This document shows positions 35,349-43,771 of a stretch of 64,000 nucleotides of DNA, piece by piece. Location of the stretch: NCBI GenBank assembly GCA_023391835.1, contig JAEWAE010000036.1, positions 62,001-126,000 of the forward strand, written 5' to 3'. The notes below the pieces were generated by a model. The model searched no databases. It saw nothing but the letters and a program-made list of their open reading frames with translations, and had not been told where the DNA came from. The first letter of the stretch is position 1. Every line of letters starts with the position of its first letter. The DNA is from Bacillota bacterium (GTDB taxonomy: Bacteria > Bacillota > Clostridia > Oscillospirales > Ethanoligenentaceae). A program made the translations under genes and the position numbers.

Positions 35349-35373
35349 GACCGGTTTTCAACCGGTTTTTTTC
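35349..35373 (+). terminator. Riboswitch expression-platform terminator
   Basis: Stem ACCGGTT (35350-35356) with AACCGGT (35360-35366), loop TTC, followed by T6. Intrinsic terminator about 40 bases behind the aptamer. After it, a further 130-base leader includes a perfect 8-bp hairpin CTTATGCC/GGCATAAG (35475-35494) just before the asd ribosome binding site. Confidence 0.85.
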
Positions 35374-35506
35374 ATACCTGGGGCCGTTTAGACGCATACA
35401 CGGCACGGGGTATGGGCAGCGGCGGCGCTTCTCTGCTCGGTCATCCGCCAACAGCGGCATTCCAAGTTTACAGGCTTATGCCTCTCGGCATAAGGCCGGG
35501 AAAGGC

Positions 35507-36598
35507 ATGAGTCAGGTTATGAGAAAGTACAAAGTTGGTGTCATCGGAGCCACCGGAATGGTGGGCCAGCGCTTTGTGACGCTGCTGGAAAATCACCCCT
35601 GGTTTGAAGTCACGGAGTTGGCGGCCAGCGCCCGTTCCAGCGGCAAAGCCTATGAGGAGGCCGTGAACGGTCGATGGGCCATGCAGGCCTCTATCCCGGA
35701 AAAACTCAGGGGTATGACGGTGCGCGACGCCGATGCCGACGCGGAACGGATCGCCTCTGCGGTGGATTTTGTCTTTTGCGCCGTGGCGCTCAAAAAGGAC
35801 GCCGTGCGTGCGCTCGAAGAAAAATACGCGAAGCTCGAGTGCCCGGTCATTTCCAACAACAGCGCCAACCGGCTGCTGCCGGATGTACCCATGATCATCC
35901 CCGAGATCAACGCAGCCCATGCGGCGGTCATCCCCGCCCAGCGCAAACGACTCGGCACGCGGCGCGGCTTTATCGCCGTCAAATCCAACTGCTCGCTTCA
36001 GAGCTATGTGCCCGCCCTGAGCGCTCTGCTCGAATATGAGCCGACCAAAGTACTTGCCTGCACTTATCAGGCCATTTCCGGCGCAGGTAAAACCTTCGAG
36101 CGCTGGCCGGAAATTCTCGACAACGTCGTCCCCTACATAGGCGGCGAGGAAGAAAAATCCGAAATCGAGCCGCTCAAAATATGGGGCACACTGAGAGACG
36201 GCGCCATCGTACCCGCGGTGTCTCCCTCCATCACCACCCAGTGCCTGCGCGTGCCGGTGTCGGATGGTCATATGGCCGCGGTCTTTGCTTCTTTCGCCCA
36301 TACGCCTTCCATGGATGAAATACTGGGAAAATGGGCGTCCTTTAAGGGGAGAGCGCAGGAGCTCAACCTGCCCAGCGCGCCCAAGCAGTTCATCCATTAC
36401 TTTACGGAAGACGACCGTCCCCAGACCCGGCTCGACCGCAATCTGGAAGGCGGTATGGCGGTTTCGGTCGGCCGGCTGCGGCCTGACACCCAGTATGACA
36501 TCAAATTCGTGAGCCTTTCTCACAACACCATCCGCGGCGCAGCAGGCGGCGGAATCCTAATGGCCGAGCTTCTCTGCGCCGAGGGATATATGGATTAA
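35507..36598 (+). CDS. asd: Aspartate-semialdehyde dehydrogenase
   Basis: A 363-residue enzyme reducing aspartyl phosphate to aspartate semialdehyde. The NADP-binding start VGVIGATGMVGQRFVTLLEN and the active-site motif KSNCSLQS (Cys162) are visible; the overall wording (GIPLVVSNCS-less, AISGAGKT) fits the fungal/archaeal-type branch rather than the short classical bacterial one. The ATG at 35507 is used; an ATG at 35519 giving MRKYKVGVIG is equally acceptable, since neither has an ideal ribosome binding site. First gene of the lysine operon. Confidence 0.94.
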   Translation: MSQVMRKYKVGVIGATGMVGQRFVTLLENHPWFEVTELAASARSSGKAYEEAVNGRWAMQASIPEKLRGMTVRDADADAERIASAVDFVFCAVALKKDAVRALEEKYAKLECPVISNNSANRLLPDVPMIIPEINAAHAAVIPAQRKRLGTRRGFIAVKSNCSLQSYVPALSALLEYEPTKVLACTYQAISGAGKTFERWPEILDNVVPYIGGEEEKSEIEPLKIWGTLRDGAIVPAVSPSITTQCLRVPVSDGHMAAVFASFAHTPSMDEILGKWASFKGRAQELNLPSAPKQFIHYFTEDDRPQTRLDRNLEGGMAVSVGRLRPDTQYDIKFVSLSHNTIRGAAGGGILMAELLCAEGYMD

Positions 36599-36694
36599 AA
36601 ACCGGCGGCTCCCTTCCCCGATCACATATTACCGCACGGCCGCCGGCCGCGTACGGGAACCACCGGTCAAAACAGAACAGGGGGTTTATGTCAC

Positions 36695-37588
36695 ATGAAA
36701 CAGACGATTTTCACCGGCGCGGGCGTCGCCATCGTGACGCCGATGCACCCCGACGGCACCGTCAATCTGGAAAAGCTGGGCGAACTTCTGGAATTTCAGA
36801 TTGCCCGGCACACCGACGCCATCGTCATCTGCGGCACCACGGGTGAGTCCTCCACCCTTTCCCACGAGGAGCATACCGCCGCCATCCGGTACACGGTCAA
36901 CAAGGTGGCGGGGCGCGTCCCGGTCATTGCCGGTACGGGCAGCAACGACACGGCCTATGCGGTCAGCCTTTCGCTGGAGGCCCAGCGGGCGGGCGTCGAC
37001 GGGCTGCTGCTGGTGACACCCTATTACAATAAGACGACCCAGACGGGTCTGATCCGCCATTTCAATTATATTGCCGACCATGTGGAACTGCCCATCATCC
37101 TCTATAATGTGCCCAGCCGCACGGGGCTTTCCATCCGACCGGAAACCTTCCGCGAGCTTTCCCGCCATCCGCACATTGTCGCAGCCAAGGAGGCCGGCGG
37201 CAATATCGTCGACACGGCCCGTACGGCCGCGCTTTGCGGGGACGACCTGGCAATTTATTCCGGCAACGACGACCAGATCGTGCCCATCCTGTCGTTGGGC
37301 GGCAAGGGTGTGATCTCGGTGCTTTCCAACATCATGCCGGCGCAAACCCACGAAATCTGCGCAAGCTATATGGCGGGCGATGTGAAGACCGCCTGCCGGC
37401 TGCAGTTGGAGCTGCTCGACCTGATCGACGGGCTTTTCTGCGAAGTCAATCCCATCCCGGTGAAGGCGGCCCTGAATCTGATGGGGTATGACGTGGGCGA
37501 ATGCCGGATGCCTCTGGCCCCGATGAGCGCTCCCGATCTGGAAAAACTCCGCAGGCTGCTAACCAAGCACGAGCTGCTGAAAGCGTAA
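36695..37588 (+). CDS. dapA: 4-hydroxy-tetrahydrodipicolinate synthase
   Basis: A 297-residue Schiff-base aldolase condensing pyruvate and aspartate semialdehyde. Motifs: GTTGESSTL (about 47-55), Tyr138 in ILYNVPSRTG and catalytic Lys165 in VAAKEAGGN, then SGNDDQIVPILSLGGKGVIS. Length is normal. It follows asd after about 95 bases and precedes dapB by about 50, all under the lysine riboswitch. Confidence 0.97.
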   Translation: MKQTIFTGAGVAIVTPMHPDGTVNLEKLGELLEFQIARHTDAIVICGTTGESSTLSHEEHTAAIRYTVNKVAGRVPVIAGTGSNDTAYAVSLSLEAQRAGVDGLLLVTPYYNKTTQTGLIRHFNYIADHVELPIILYNVPSRTGLSIRPETFRELSRHPHIVAAKEAGGNIVDTARTAALCGDDLAIYSGNDDQIVPILSLGGKGVISVLSNIMPAQTHEICASYMAGDVKTACRLQLELLDLIDGLFCEVNPIPVKAALNLMGYDVGECRMPLAPMSAPDLEKLRRLLTKHELLKA

Positions 37589-37641
37589 GCCCGCACGCGA
37601 GAATCTGCCGGGCAGAGCCCGGGAAGGGACGTCGAATACAC

Positions 37642-38403
37642 ATGTATCATTTTTTACTCAGCGGCTGTAACGGCAAAATGGGGCGGGTCGTCACCCATAT
37701 CGTGCAGGAACAACCAGATTGTGATATCATCGCAGGCTTCGATATAAACGGCAACCCGGCAGAATATCCGGTCTATGCGCGGCCGTTGGATTTCCCCGGC
37801 ACGGCCGACGCACTCATTGATTTTTCAAATCCCGCCTATCTCCCCGCTCTGCTTGAGCTGGTGCGTCAGCGCCGGATACCGGCCGTCATCGCCACCACCG
37901 GTCTTTCGGAAGCCGACGACCGGCTGATCGCGCAGGCGGCACAGGATGTGCCGATTTTCCGGTCGGCCAACATGTCCATCGGCATCAGCCTGCTCAGCGA
38001 ACTGGTGCAGAAGGCGGCGGCCGTGCTTTCCGACAGCTTCGACGTGGAAATCGTCGAAATGCACCACAACCAGAAAGTCGACGCGCCCAGCGGCACAGCA
38101 CTGATGCTGGCGGACGCCGCCGCCGCTGCCATGCCGGAAAAGCCGGAGTATGTCTACGACCGGCATACGCAGCGCAAAAAGCGCGGCAAAAATGAGATTG
38201 GCATCCATTCGGTGCGTGCGGGCACCATCACTGGGGAGCACGAAGTGATTTTTGCCGGCCCCGATGAGGTCATTACACTGCACCATTCGGCCGCTTCCCG
38301 GGATGTATTTGCGGGCGGCGCCGTCCGCGCCGCCCGGTTCCTCCGCGGCCGGCAGCCGGGACTCTATTCGATGCAGGACCTGATTCGAACCACGGGAGGT
38401 TGA
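37642..38403 (+). CDS. dapB: 4-hydroxy-tetrahydrodipicolinate reductase
   Basis: A 253-residue NAD(P)H reductase. The Rossmann start is FLLSGCNGKMGRVVTHI; the substrate motif is EMHHNQKVDAPSGTAL (about 140-155), with the conserved His-His, Lys and PSGTA. GGGAAGGGACG precedes the ATG at 37642; the frame is open upstream but does not look like protein of the family. A short spacer of four bases separates it from the ACT gene. Confidence 0.96.
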   Translation: MYHFLLSGCNGKMGRVVTHIVQEQPDCDIIAGFDINGNPAEYPVYARPLDFPGTADALIDFSNPAYLPALLELVRQRRIPAVIATTGLSEADDRLIAQAAQDVPIFRSANMSIGISLLSELVQKAAAVLSDSFDVEIVEMHHNQKVDAPSGTALMLADAAAAAMPEKPEYVYDRHTQRKKRGKNEIGIHSVRAGTITGEHEVIFAGPDEVITLHHSAASRDVFAGGAVRAARFLRGRQPGLYSMQDLIRTTGG

Positions 38404-38407
38404 CAGT

Positions 38408-38887
38408 ATGGAAGCCATCACCAAAATTACGGTCACGGAAGATGTGGCGCTGATCACCCTGCAAAATTCGCCTTCCCAGATGGCGTTTATCACGCGCGTA
38501 TTCCGCGAAATTGCCGGCAAGGGCATCAATGTCGATATGATTTCCCAGACTGCGCCGCTGGGGGGCAAGATCAGCCTTTCCTTTACCGTTCCCGGTTCCG
38601 CGCTGGGCGACGTATTTGATATCTTCAAAATGCTGCGGGTGGAAACCCCTGAGCTCAAGCCGGTCATCAGCGGGGGCAACTACAAGATCTCACTTTCCGG
38701 CGAAATCATGCGTTCGTTACCGGGCGTGGCCGCCCACGTTTTCGACGTGATTTCCGGGCTGAATATCGACATCCGCATCATCACCACGTCGGAGGTCGAC
38801 ATTTCCCTCCTTGTGACCCAGGCGGACTACCACTTGGTGGCCGACGTGCTGGAAAACAAGTTTCACGTCAAGCCCGAAATACAGTAA
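38408..38887 (+). CDS. Free-standing ACT-domain protein resembling the aspartokinase regulatory region
   Basis: A 159-residue protein made of two ACT domains (about residues 1-75 and 80-155). FREIAGKGINVDMISQTAPL and GVAAHVFDVISGLNIDIRII are close to the regulatory C-terminus of aspartokinase (LysC), but no kinase domain is present. GGGAGG precedes the ATG. As the last gene of a lysine-controlled operon it may sense an amino acid and regulate a pathway enzyme, or partner a separate aspartokinase; neither is shown by the sequence. Confidence 0.85.
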   Translation: MEAITKITVTEDVALITLQNSPSQMAFITRVFREIAGKGINVDMISQTAPLGGKISLSFTVPGSALGDVFDIFKMLRVETPELKPVISGGNYKISLSGEIMRSLPGVAAHVFDVISGLNIDIRIITTSEVDISLLVTQADYHLVADVLENKFHVKPEIQ

Positions 38888-38933
38888 AGGCATTTTGCTT
38901 TACAGCATGTTTTACCATATTTATTTTCCATTT

Positions 38934-38974
38934 TTAGCCGTTCGGCCGTTCAAACCGCCGAGCGGCTAATTTTA
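38934..38974 (+). terminator. Terminator of the lysine operon
   Basis: Stem 38936-38946 with 38957-38967 (11 bp, one T-G pair), extended by two A-T pairs, followed by TTTTAT. Lies about 50 bases behind the ACT gene. Confidence 0.8.
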
Positions 38975-39123
38975 TACCCCGATGCCATCTCCCTGGGTTC
39001 TGCGAAACGACCATCGCAGCGTTTTGCACAGGGATTTGCGTATGGGTACGCATGCCGGCGCCGGCTGCCGAATACAACTGTAAGGAAGCATCTGCGCAAG
39101 AACGGCATAAGGCGGTTAGGGGT

Positions 39124-40755
39124 ATGACAGCAGCGTCGAAGAAAGCGGGCCGTAATGCGGTAAAGGGCACCCTCGTGCTGATTATCGGCAATCTCATCGT
39201 CAAGATCATTGGGGCGCTTTTTAAGCTGCCTCTCGCCAATATCGTCGGAGCCGACGGCATGGGGCTTTATAATGCCTCCTTTATCGTTTACGACATTTTT
39301 CTGGTGCTGGCGACGGCTGGATTTCCGCTGGCCATTTCCAAAATGGTGGCCGGGCGCGCGGCCCACGGTGACACGGGCGGCGCCATCCAGATCTTCCGTG
39401 TGGCGCGCCGGACTTTTCTGCTCATCGGCGGCGTGTTTTCCGCCATCATGTTTCTGGGAGCACGGATGTTTTCCCAACTCATCGGCAACACGCGTTCCTG
39501 CCTTTCCATCATGGTACTGTCGCCCGCCATCCTGTTCGTGTCGGTCATGTGCGCCTACCGGGGATATTACCAGGGCACCAATGATATGATTCCGACCACG
39601 GTTTCCCAAATCATCGAAGCGGTCTGCCGCCTGATCGTGGGTCTGTCGCTGTCATGGTACCTGAAAGCCAGAGGCTACGACATGCCCGTGGTGGCGGCCG
39701 GTGCGCTCGTGGGCATCACGGTGGGCGAATTTTCCGCCACCTTCGGTCTGGCACTGATACATCATCACCGGCGGCGCAGACGGCCCCGCCCCGGTGTCTG
39801 CCGGTTTACCAACCGGGATATCGTCGGGACGATGTTTCGAAATTCCATCCCAATCGGTGTCGGTACCATTGTGATCAGTGTGATCAATATGCTCGACAAC
39901 GTCGTGGTCATGCACCGGCTGCAGGATATCGGCTTTAACGAGCCCCAGGCCAACACCCTTTACGGCACATATAACATGGCGTTTGCCGTGTTTTCCCTCC
40001 CTGTCACTATTGTGTCCGCTTTGCAGACAGCAGTCTTTCCCATTTTTTCGTTTGAATGGGCCAAAGGCAGCTTTGCTCATGTGGAAAAAACCGTGCAGGC
40101 TTCCCTGCGCATCACCATGATTGTGGCGGCCGCCTCCTGTGCCTTTTTTATTTCCCTCTCTTCGCCGGTCGTGCGGCTGCTGTATTTCAATCAGCCGGCA
40201 GCCGCCGCGCAGGCCGCTTCGCTTTTGCTGCTGCTGGCCCCATCGGCCGTGGCCATCTCGCTAAGCATGATATCCTCCTGCATATTGCTTGCTACCGACC
40301 ACATGGTCTTCCCCACCGGTACGATGATCGCGGGCGGCATCGCATGCCTTGTCTCCAACTGGTTTCTGGTCGGCAGTCGTCTGGGAATCTACGGCGCTCC
40401 GTTTGGAATCCTCCTGTGCTACACGATCACATCCGTACTGAATCTTTGGAAAATCCACCGCATGCCCCAGATGCATGTCAGTTACCGTCGTCTGTTTTTC
40501 AAGCCAATCTTACCCGCCGTGTGCATGGCGCTGGCGTCCGTCCTCGTCTACCAGCTGGCGATGCCTGTCTGCGGATGGATCGGCGGCACAGGGCTGGGCC
40601 TGCTCGCTGGTATCCTGGCGCTGCTGGCTACGCTATTCCTTAATAACACCGTCTCGCGCAGCGATCTGGTCTTGCTGCCCGGCGGGCGGAAGATCGCCGC
40701 CACGCTGCAGAAATTTCACCTTCTGGAACCCAGAATCCGCATGATCCTGTTCTGA
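39124..40755 (+). CDS. SpoVB/MurJ-type polysaccharide flippase (MATE superfamily)
   Basis: A 543-residue protein with about fourteen membrane helices. It opens NAVKGTLVLIIGNLIVKIIG and shows LANIVGADGMGLYNASFIVY and PLAISKMVAGRAA, typical of the SpoVB/YtgP group in the MOP exporter superfamily, thought to flip lipid-linked wall precursors. The ATG at 39124 follows a GGGG-containing site; an open frame from 39052 is not protein-like. It follows the lysine operon terminator and stands alone. Confidence 0.88.
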   Translation: MTAASKKAGRNAVKGTLVLIIGNLIVKIIGALFKLPLANIVGADGMGLYNASFIVYDIFLVLATAGFPLAISKMVAGRAAHGDTGGAIQIFRVARRTFLLIGGVFSAIMFLGARMFSQLIGNTRSCLSIMVLSPAILFVSVMCAYRGYYQGTNDMIPTTVSQIIEAVCRLIVGLSLSWYLKARGYDMPVVAAGALVGITVGEFSATFGLALIHHHRRRRRPRPGVCRFTNRDIVGTMFRNSIPIGVGTIVISVINMLDNVVVMHRLQDIGFNEPQANTLYGTYNMAFAVFSLPVTIVSALQTAVFPIFSFEWAKGSFAHVEKTVQASLRITMIVAAASCAFFISLSSPVVRLLYFNQPAAAAQAASLLLLLAPSAVAISLSMISSCILLATDHMVFPTGTMIAGGIACLVSNWFLVGSRLGIYGAPFGILLCYTITSVLNLWKIHRMPQMHVSYRRLFFKPILPAVCMALASVLVYQLAMPVCGWIGGTGLGLLAGILALLATLFLNNTVSRSDLVLLPGGRKIAATLQKFHLLEPRIRMILF

Positions 40756-40832
40756 ACGGCCACATTTCGAACATCCCACCCATCCCTTTCATATTCTGGT
40801 ATTGCACGAACTGTGGAAAGGGTGAAGATGGA

Positions 40833-42119
40833 ATGGATATTCATAATAATCGGGCGGGCTATCCGGGCATGGATGCAGACGAGCTGGCCCGCCTGCAGCG
40901 GCTGACGGGTGCTTCGATGGGCACCGGAGCCGCCAGACCCATGGCCCCGGCATCCATGGGCAACTCTGCAGTGCCGACCACACCGCCGGCTCAGCAATCC
41001 GCCGGTCAGAACGTTTCCATGCCTGCGGCGGGTGTCAGCCCTGCCTCCATGATGGGGCAGCTGGGCATCCCCACGGAACAGACTCACACACGTATGCAGG
41101 CCCCTGGCATGACCGGCATGGCGGGTATGCCCTCCAACGGAATGACCGGTATGTCCGGTATGCCTTCCAACGGAATGACCGGCATGTCCGGTATGCCCTC
41201 CCACGGAATGGCCGGCATGTCCGGTATGCCTTCCAATGGAATGACCGGCATGTCCGGTATGCCTTCCAACGGAATGGCCGGCATGTCCGGTATGCCTTCC
41301 AATGGAATGACCGGCATGTCCGGTATGCCTTCCAACGGAATGACCGGTATGTCCGGTATGCCTTCCAACGGAATGGCCAGCATGTCCGGTATGCCTTCCA
41401 ACGGAATGACCGGCATGTCCGGTATGCCTTCCAACGGAATGACCGGTATGAACACACCGGTTGCCAACCCGGCTGCCGGCATGCTGCCTATGGAAGGCAT
41501 GTTCCCCATGGAACGGATGATTGCAAACAGCGCATCCCAATCGGCGGCCCCCACGTTTGCAGCCGCGCCGACCACGACACAGGCGACCGGAAACACATCC
41601 GTTGCCCGGAGCGCCATGCCAGCCGATGCGGCGGATACAACTGATGCCGACATGCAAAACTTTATGGAGCAGGGCTACCTGATGGGACCGAACTGTTTCG
41701 GCCGGGACGCTCGGATATATGCCGAACGTCTGATGGAATACATAAACGATGAGTACCGCGATCATCTGACCTACATGGCGCTGAGCCGCCGGGCTCCGGA
41801 TTCCCAGGCGCGGACGATTCTGCGCAGCATCGCCCGGGATGAAATGCGTCATGCCCGCCGTTGGGCCGCCGCCTATTTTCTCATCACCGGCAAGCACTAC
41901 TTTCCCGAGAGAGGCACCGTCGAGGCCGCTCCCGTCGCTTCGTACTCCCAGGCGCTGCGCGAGCGGTATCTGGCGGAATCTCAGGACGCCATCAAATACC
42001 GCCGGTTTGCCCGCGAAACCAACGACCGCTGCCTGCGCCGGCTGGCCAATGAAACTTCCGATGACGAGCGACAGCATGCCCAGCACATCCTCGATCTGAT
42101 CCAGCGGCAATACCACTGA
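40833..42119 (+). CDS. Met-rich tandem-repeat protein with C-terminal ferritin-like domain
   Basis: A 428-residue protein. Residues 93-202 are ten copies of an 11-residue unit (consensus MTGMSGMPSNG, variants Ala/Thr, His/Asn, Ser/Gly), encoded by 33-base tandem repeats. Flanks (about 30-90 and 203-270) are Met/Ala/Pro/Thr-rich. The C-terminal part (about 275-428) is a four-helix ferritin/rubrerythrin-like domain with candidate metal ligands Glu307, Glu337-x2-His340 (DEMRHAR), Glu382 and Glu412-x2-His415 (DDERQHAQ). No signal peptide is visible. Function unknown: iron or peroxide handling is likely for the domain, and copper(I) or silver binding by MxxM repeats is possible. Confidence 0.85.
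   Translation: MDIHNNRAGYPGMDADELARLQRLTGASMGTGAARPMAPASMGNSAVPTTPPAQQSAGQNVSMPAAGVSPASMMGQLGIPTEQTHTRMQAPGMTGMAGMPSNGMTGMSGMPSNGMTGMSGMPSHGMAGMSGMPSNGMTGMSGMPSNGMAGMSGMPSNGMTGMSGMPSNGMTGMSGMPSNGMASMSGMPSNGMTGMSGMPSNGMTGMNTPVANPAAGMLPMEGMFPMERMIANSASQSAAPTFAAAPTTTQATGNTSVARSAMPADAADTTDADMQNFMEQGYLMGPNCFGRDARIYAERLMEYINDEYRDHLTYMALSRRAPDSQARTILRSIARDEMRHARRWAAAYFLITGKHYFPERGTVEAAPVASYSQALRERYLAESQDAIKYRRFARETNDRCLRRLANETSDDERQHAQHILDLIQRQYH
41109..41438 (+). repeat. Ten 33-base in-frame tandem repeats
   Basis: Each unit encodes one Met-rich 11-mer of the protein at 40833-42119. Units are nearly identical, with a few codon-third-position and one-residue differences, suggesting recent expansion and likely copy-number variation. 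Confidence 0.95.
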
Positions 42120-42145
42120 ATACGCCCCGGCAAGGCAGCAATTAT

Positions 42146-42185
42146 AGCGGCATATTTCGGAAAAATTTTTCCGAAATATGCCGCT
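42146..42185. terminator. Perfect 40-base palindrome, bidirectional terminator
   Basis: Arms of 20 bases meet without a spacer; the centre is AAAAATTTTT, so in RNA a GC-rich outer stem closes an A/U centre. It lies between the convergent ferritin-like gene and the glycosyltransferase gene and is a strong candidate to end both transcripts. Confidence 0.75.
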
Positions 42186-42198
42186 TTGCGCGTTTCCA

Positions 42199-43242
42199 TC
42201 AGGAATTGCCCTCGACCGGCACACGGCCTCGGAATACGAACAGGTGCTGAGCCACAAAGCTGAACACAAACAGGATCGCCTCGGTGAGTATCTTACTTAG
42301 GAGCAGATCAAGCTTCAGCCCCTCGGAAAGAAAACGCAGGATCAGATAATTGAGCATCAGCAGGCTGCCTGCCAGCAGATAATAGCTCAATATCTCCCAA
42401 TGGCGCCGGCCACCCTTCACATAGTGAAAGACCAACGAACGGTTGAGCGTGTAATTCACGGCGGAGCTCACCAGTCGGGCACCGACGACCGACAGAAACA
42501 AATTGTGGATCATCCACTGAAAGAAAAACAGCAGAAAGTAGTCGATCACGGCGGCCAGAATGCCCGAAAGACTGAAACGAATAAACGGCAGCCCGACGCG
42601 CAGGGAATCCCGGACAGTGCGGAAGTGAGAGGAGCGGTTTCCGTCGGTATACACGGTGCGGATGTCGATCTGCCGCAGGCCGTAACCGGCGGACTGCGCC
42701 TGCAGCAGCATATTCATTTCGTATTCAAACCGTTCACCTGACAAGCCCGTGAGCCACGGCAGCATGCGCAGAGGGAAGCCGCGGAGCCCTGTCTGGGTAT
42801 CCCGGATGTATTTGCCGCTCGACATAGTGAAAATTCCCCGGATCACCGCGTTTCCGACACGGCTGCGCAGAGGCACCGGCCCCACAAATTTTCGTACGCC
42901 CAGCACGATTTCCCCGGGGGACTGTGCGACCGCGCTCGCAACCCGCAAAATATCCTCCGGCAGATGCTGACCATCCGCATCCGCCGTGACGACGCCCGTT
43001 TTTTCCCGGGTCTTTTGCAAAATATGGGCAAACCCCGTTTTTAGTGCGCATCCCTTACCCCGGTTGGAGGGGTGGGTGAGCATCGTTACACCCATGGCCT
43101 CCACTCGCCGGAAAATACCGGCGTAGCTAGGCCCGCTGCCGTCGTCCACCACGATAATGGGATCGGCGCAGCGACTTTGCAAGCCGGCAATCAGTGCCGG
43201 CAGACGGTCATCCGGTTCAAACGCGGGGATCAGAATGGTCAT
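42199..43242 (-). CDS. Family 2 glycosyltransferase fused to a GtrA domain
   Basis: A 347-residue protein. The N-terminal glycosyltransferase (about 1-215) has TILIPAFEPDDRL, IIVVDDGSG, GVVTADADGQHLPED (DxD-like) and DTQTGLRGFP, typical of polyprenyl-phosphate sugar synthases. The C-terminal part (about 220-340) is a GtrA-like four-helix membrane domain (FIRFSLSGILAAVIDYFLLF). Together they suggest formation and flipping of a lipid-linked sugar for wall decoration. Start at 43242; nothing else is adjacent in the operon. Confidence 0.9.
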   Translation of the reverse strand: MTILIPAFEPDDRLPALIAGLQSRCADPIIVVDDGSGPSYAGIFRRVEAMGVTMLTHPSNRGKGCALKTGFAHILQKTREKTGVVTADADGQHLPEDILRVASAVAQSPGEIVLGVRKFVGPVPLRSRVGNAVIRGIFTMSSGKYIRDTQTGLRGFPLRMLPWLTGLSGERFEYEMNMLLQAQSAGYGLRQIDIRTVYTDGNRSSHFRTVRDSLRVGLPFIRFSLSGILAAVIDYFLLFFFQWMIHNLFLSVVGARLVSSAVNYTLNRSLVFHYVKGGRRHWEILSYYLLAGSLLMLNYLILRFLSEGLKLDLLLSKILTEAILFVFSFVAQHLFVFRGRVPVEGNS

Positions 43243-43367
43243 GCCGTCACCCTTTCCGCCTTTGTTTCCATTGACCCCGAAAAAAGACGATTCGAAAAAT
43301 AGTATGGTTGGGACTATGGAAAATATTACGCAGCCGACTTGAGTCCCGGCAGGGAAACTTATGTTAT

Positions 43368-43401
43368 AAAAAAGAGAAGCCCCCTTCTGGAGGCTTCTCT
43401 T
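43368..43401 (-). terminator. Terminator of the SASP gene
   Basis: Ten-bp stem (43372-43381 with 43392-43401) followed on the minus strand by T6 (AAAAAA at 43368-43373 on the plus strand). Lies just downstream of the SASP stop. Confidence 0.85.
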
Positions 43402-43414
43402 GCAGGGAATTTGC

Positions 43415-43642
43415 TTATTTCATGCCGTTGATCGAGCCGGAGGCCATGCTGTTTTCCACCTGGGAAATCATCTTTTTGACCATCTGGCCACCGATCGAGC
43501 CGGCCTGCCGAGAAGTCAGGTCACCGTTGTAGCCCTGCTTCAGATTGACGCCGACTTCACTGGCGGCTTCCATCTTAAAGCGGTTGAGCGCCTCGCGCGC
43601 CTGCGGAACCAGGGTGTTGTTGCTGCTGTCGTAGCTAGCCAT
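43415..43642 (-). CDS. Alpha/beta-type small acid-soluble spore protein
   Basis: A 75-residue DNA-binding protein that coats spore DNA and protects it from UV and heat. It shows the core NTLVPQAREALNRFKMEAAS, the GPR-protease-like site SEVGVNL and the C-terminal box LTSRQAGSIGGQMVKKMI. AAGGAGAG lies upstream of the ATG. A sigma-G promoter would be expected upstream; a GCATG near 43719 is a possible -35, but the -10 is not clear. Confidence 0.97.
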   Translation of the reverse strand: MASYDSSNNTLVPQAREALNRFKMEAASEVGVNLKQGYNGDLTSRQAGSIGGQMVKKMISQVENSMASGSINGMK

Positions 43643-43771
43643 ATATATCTCTCCTTAAAAAGCTTTTTGTTTGTGCGTTTGCTTTACTATTTTTATCGGG
43701 AGCGGATATAATATGACATGCAATTATTAGCATCACACACACTTATTGGAAGCAAGCCGAAAATGGGCTCT

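Noticed and set aside
35383..35506. Leader peptide or second regulatory element before asd
   Set aside because: No short frame with a ribosome site and start; only a hairpin near the asd start could be supported.
41109..41438. CRISPR-like periodic repeat
   Set aside because: The 33-base units are contiguous with no spacers, lie in frame inside a gene and no cas genes are nearby.
40716..42269. Long open frame on the minus strand through the Met-rich repeat gene, reading a His/Gly-rich repeat
   Set aside because: A shadow of the 33-base repeats; no ribosome binding site, it runs through the whole plus-strand gene and a clear palindromic terminator.
43660..43740. Sigma-G promoter upstream of the SASP gene
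   Set aside because: A GCATG-like -35 is visible, but no convincing -10 at the required spacing, so it is not listed as a feature.
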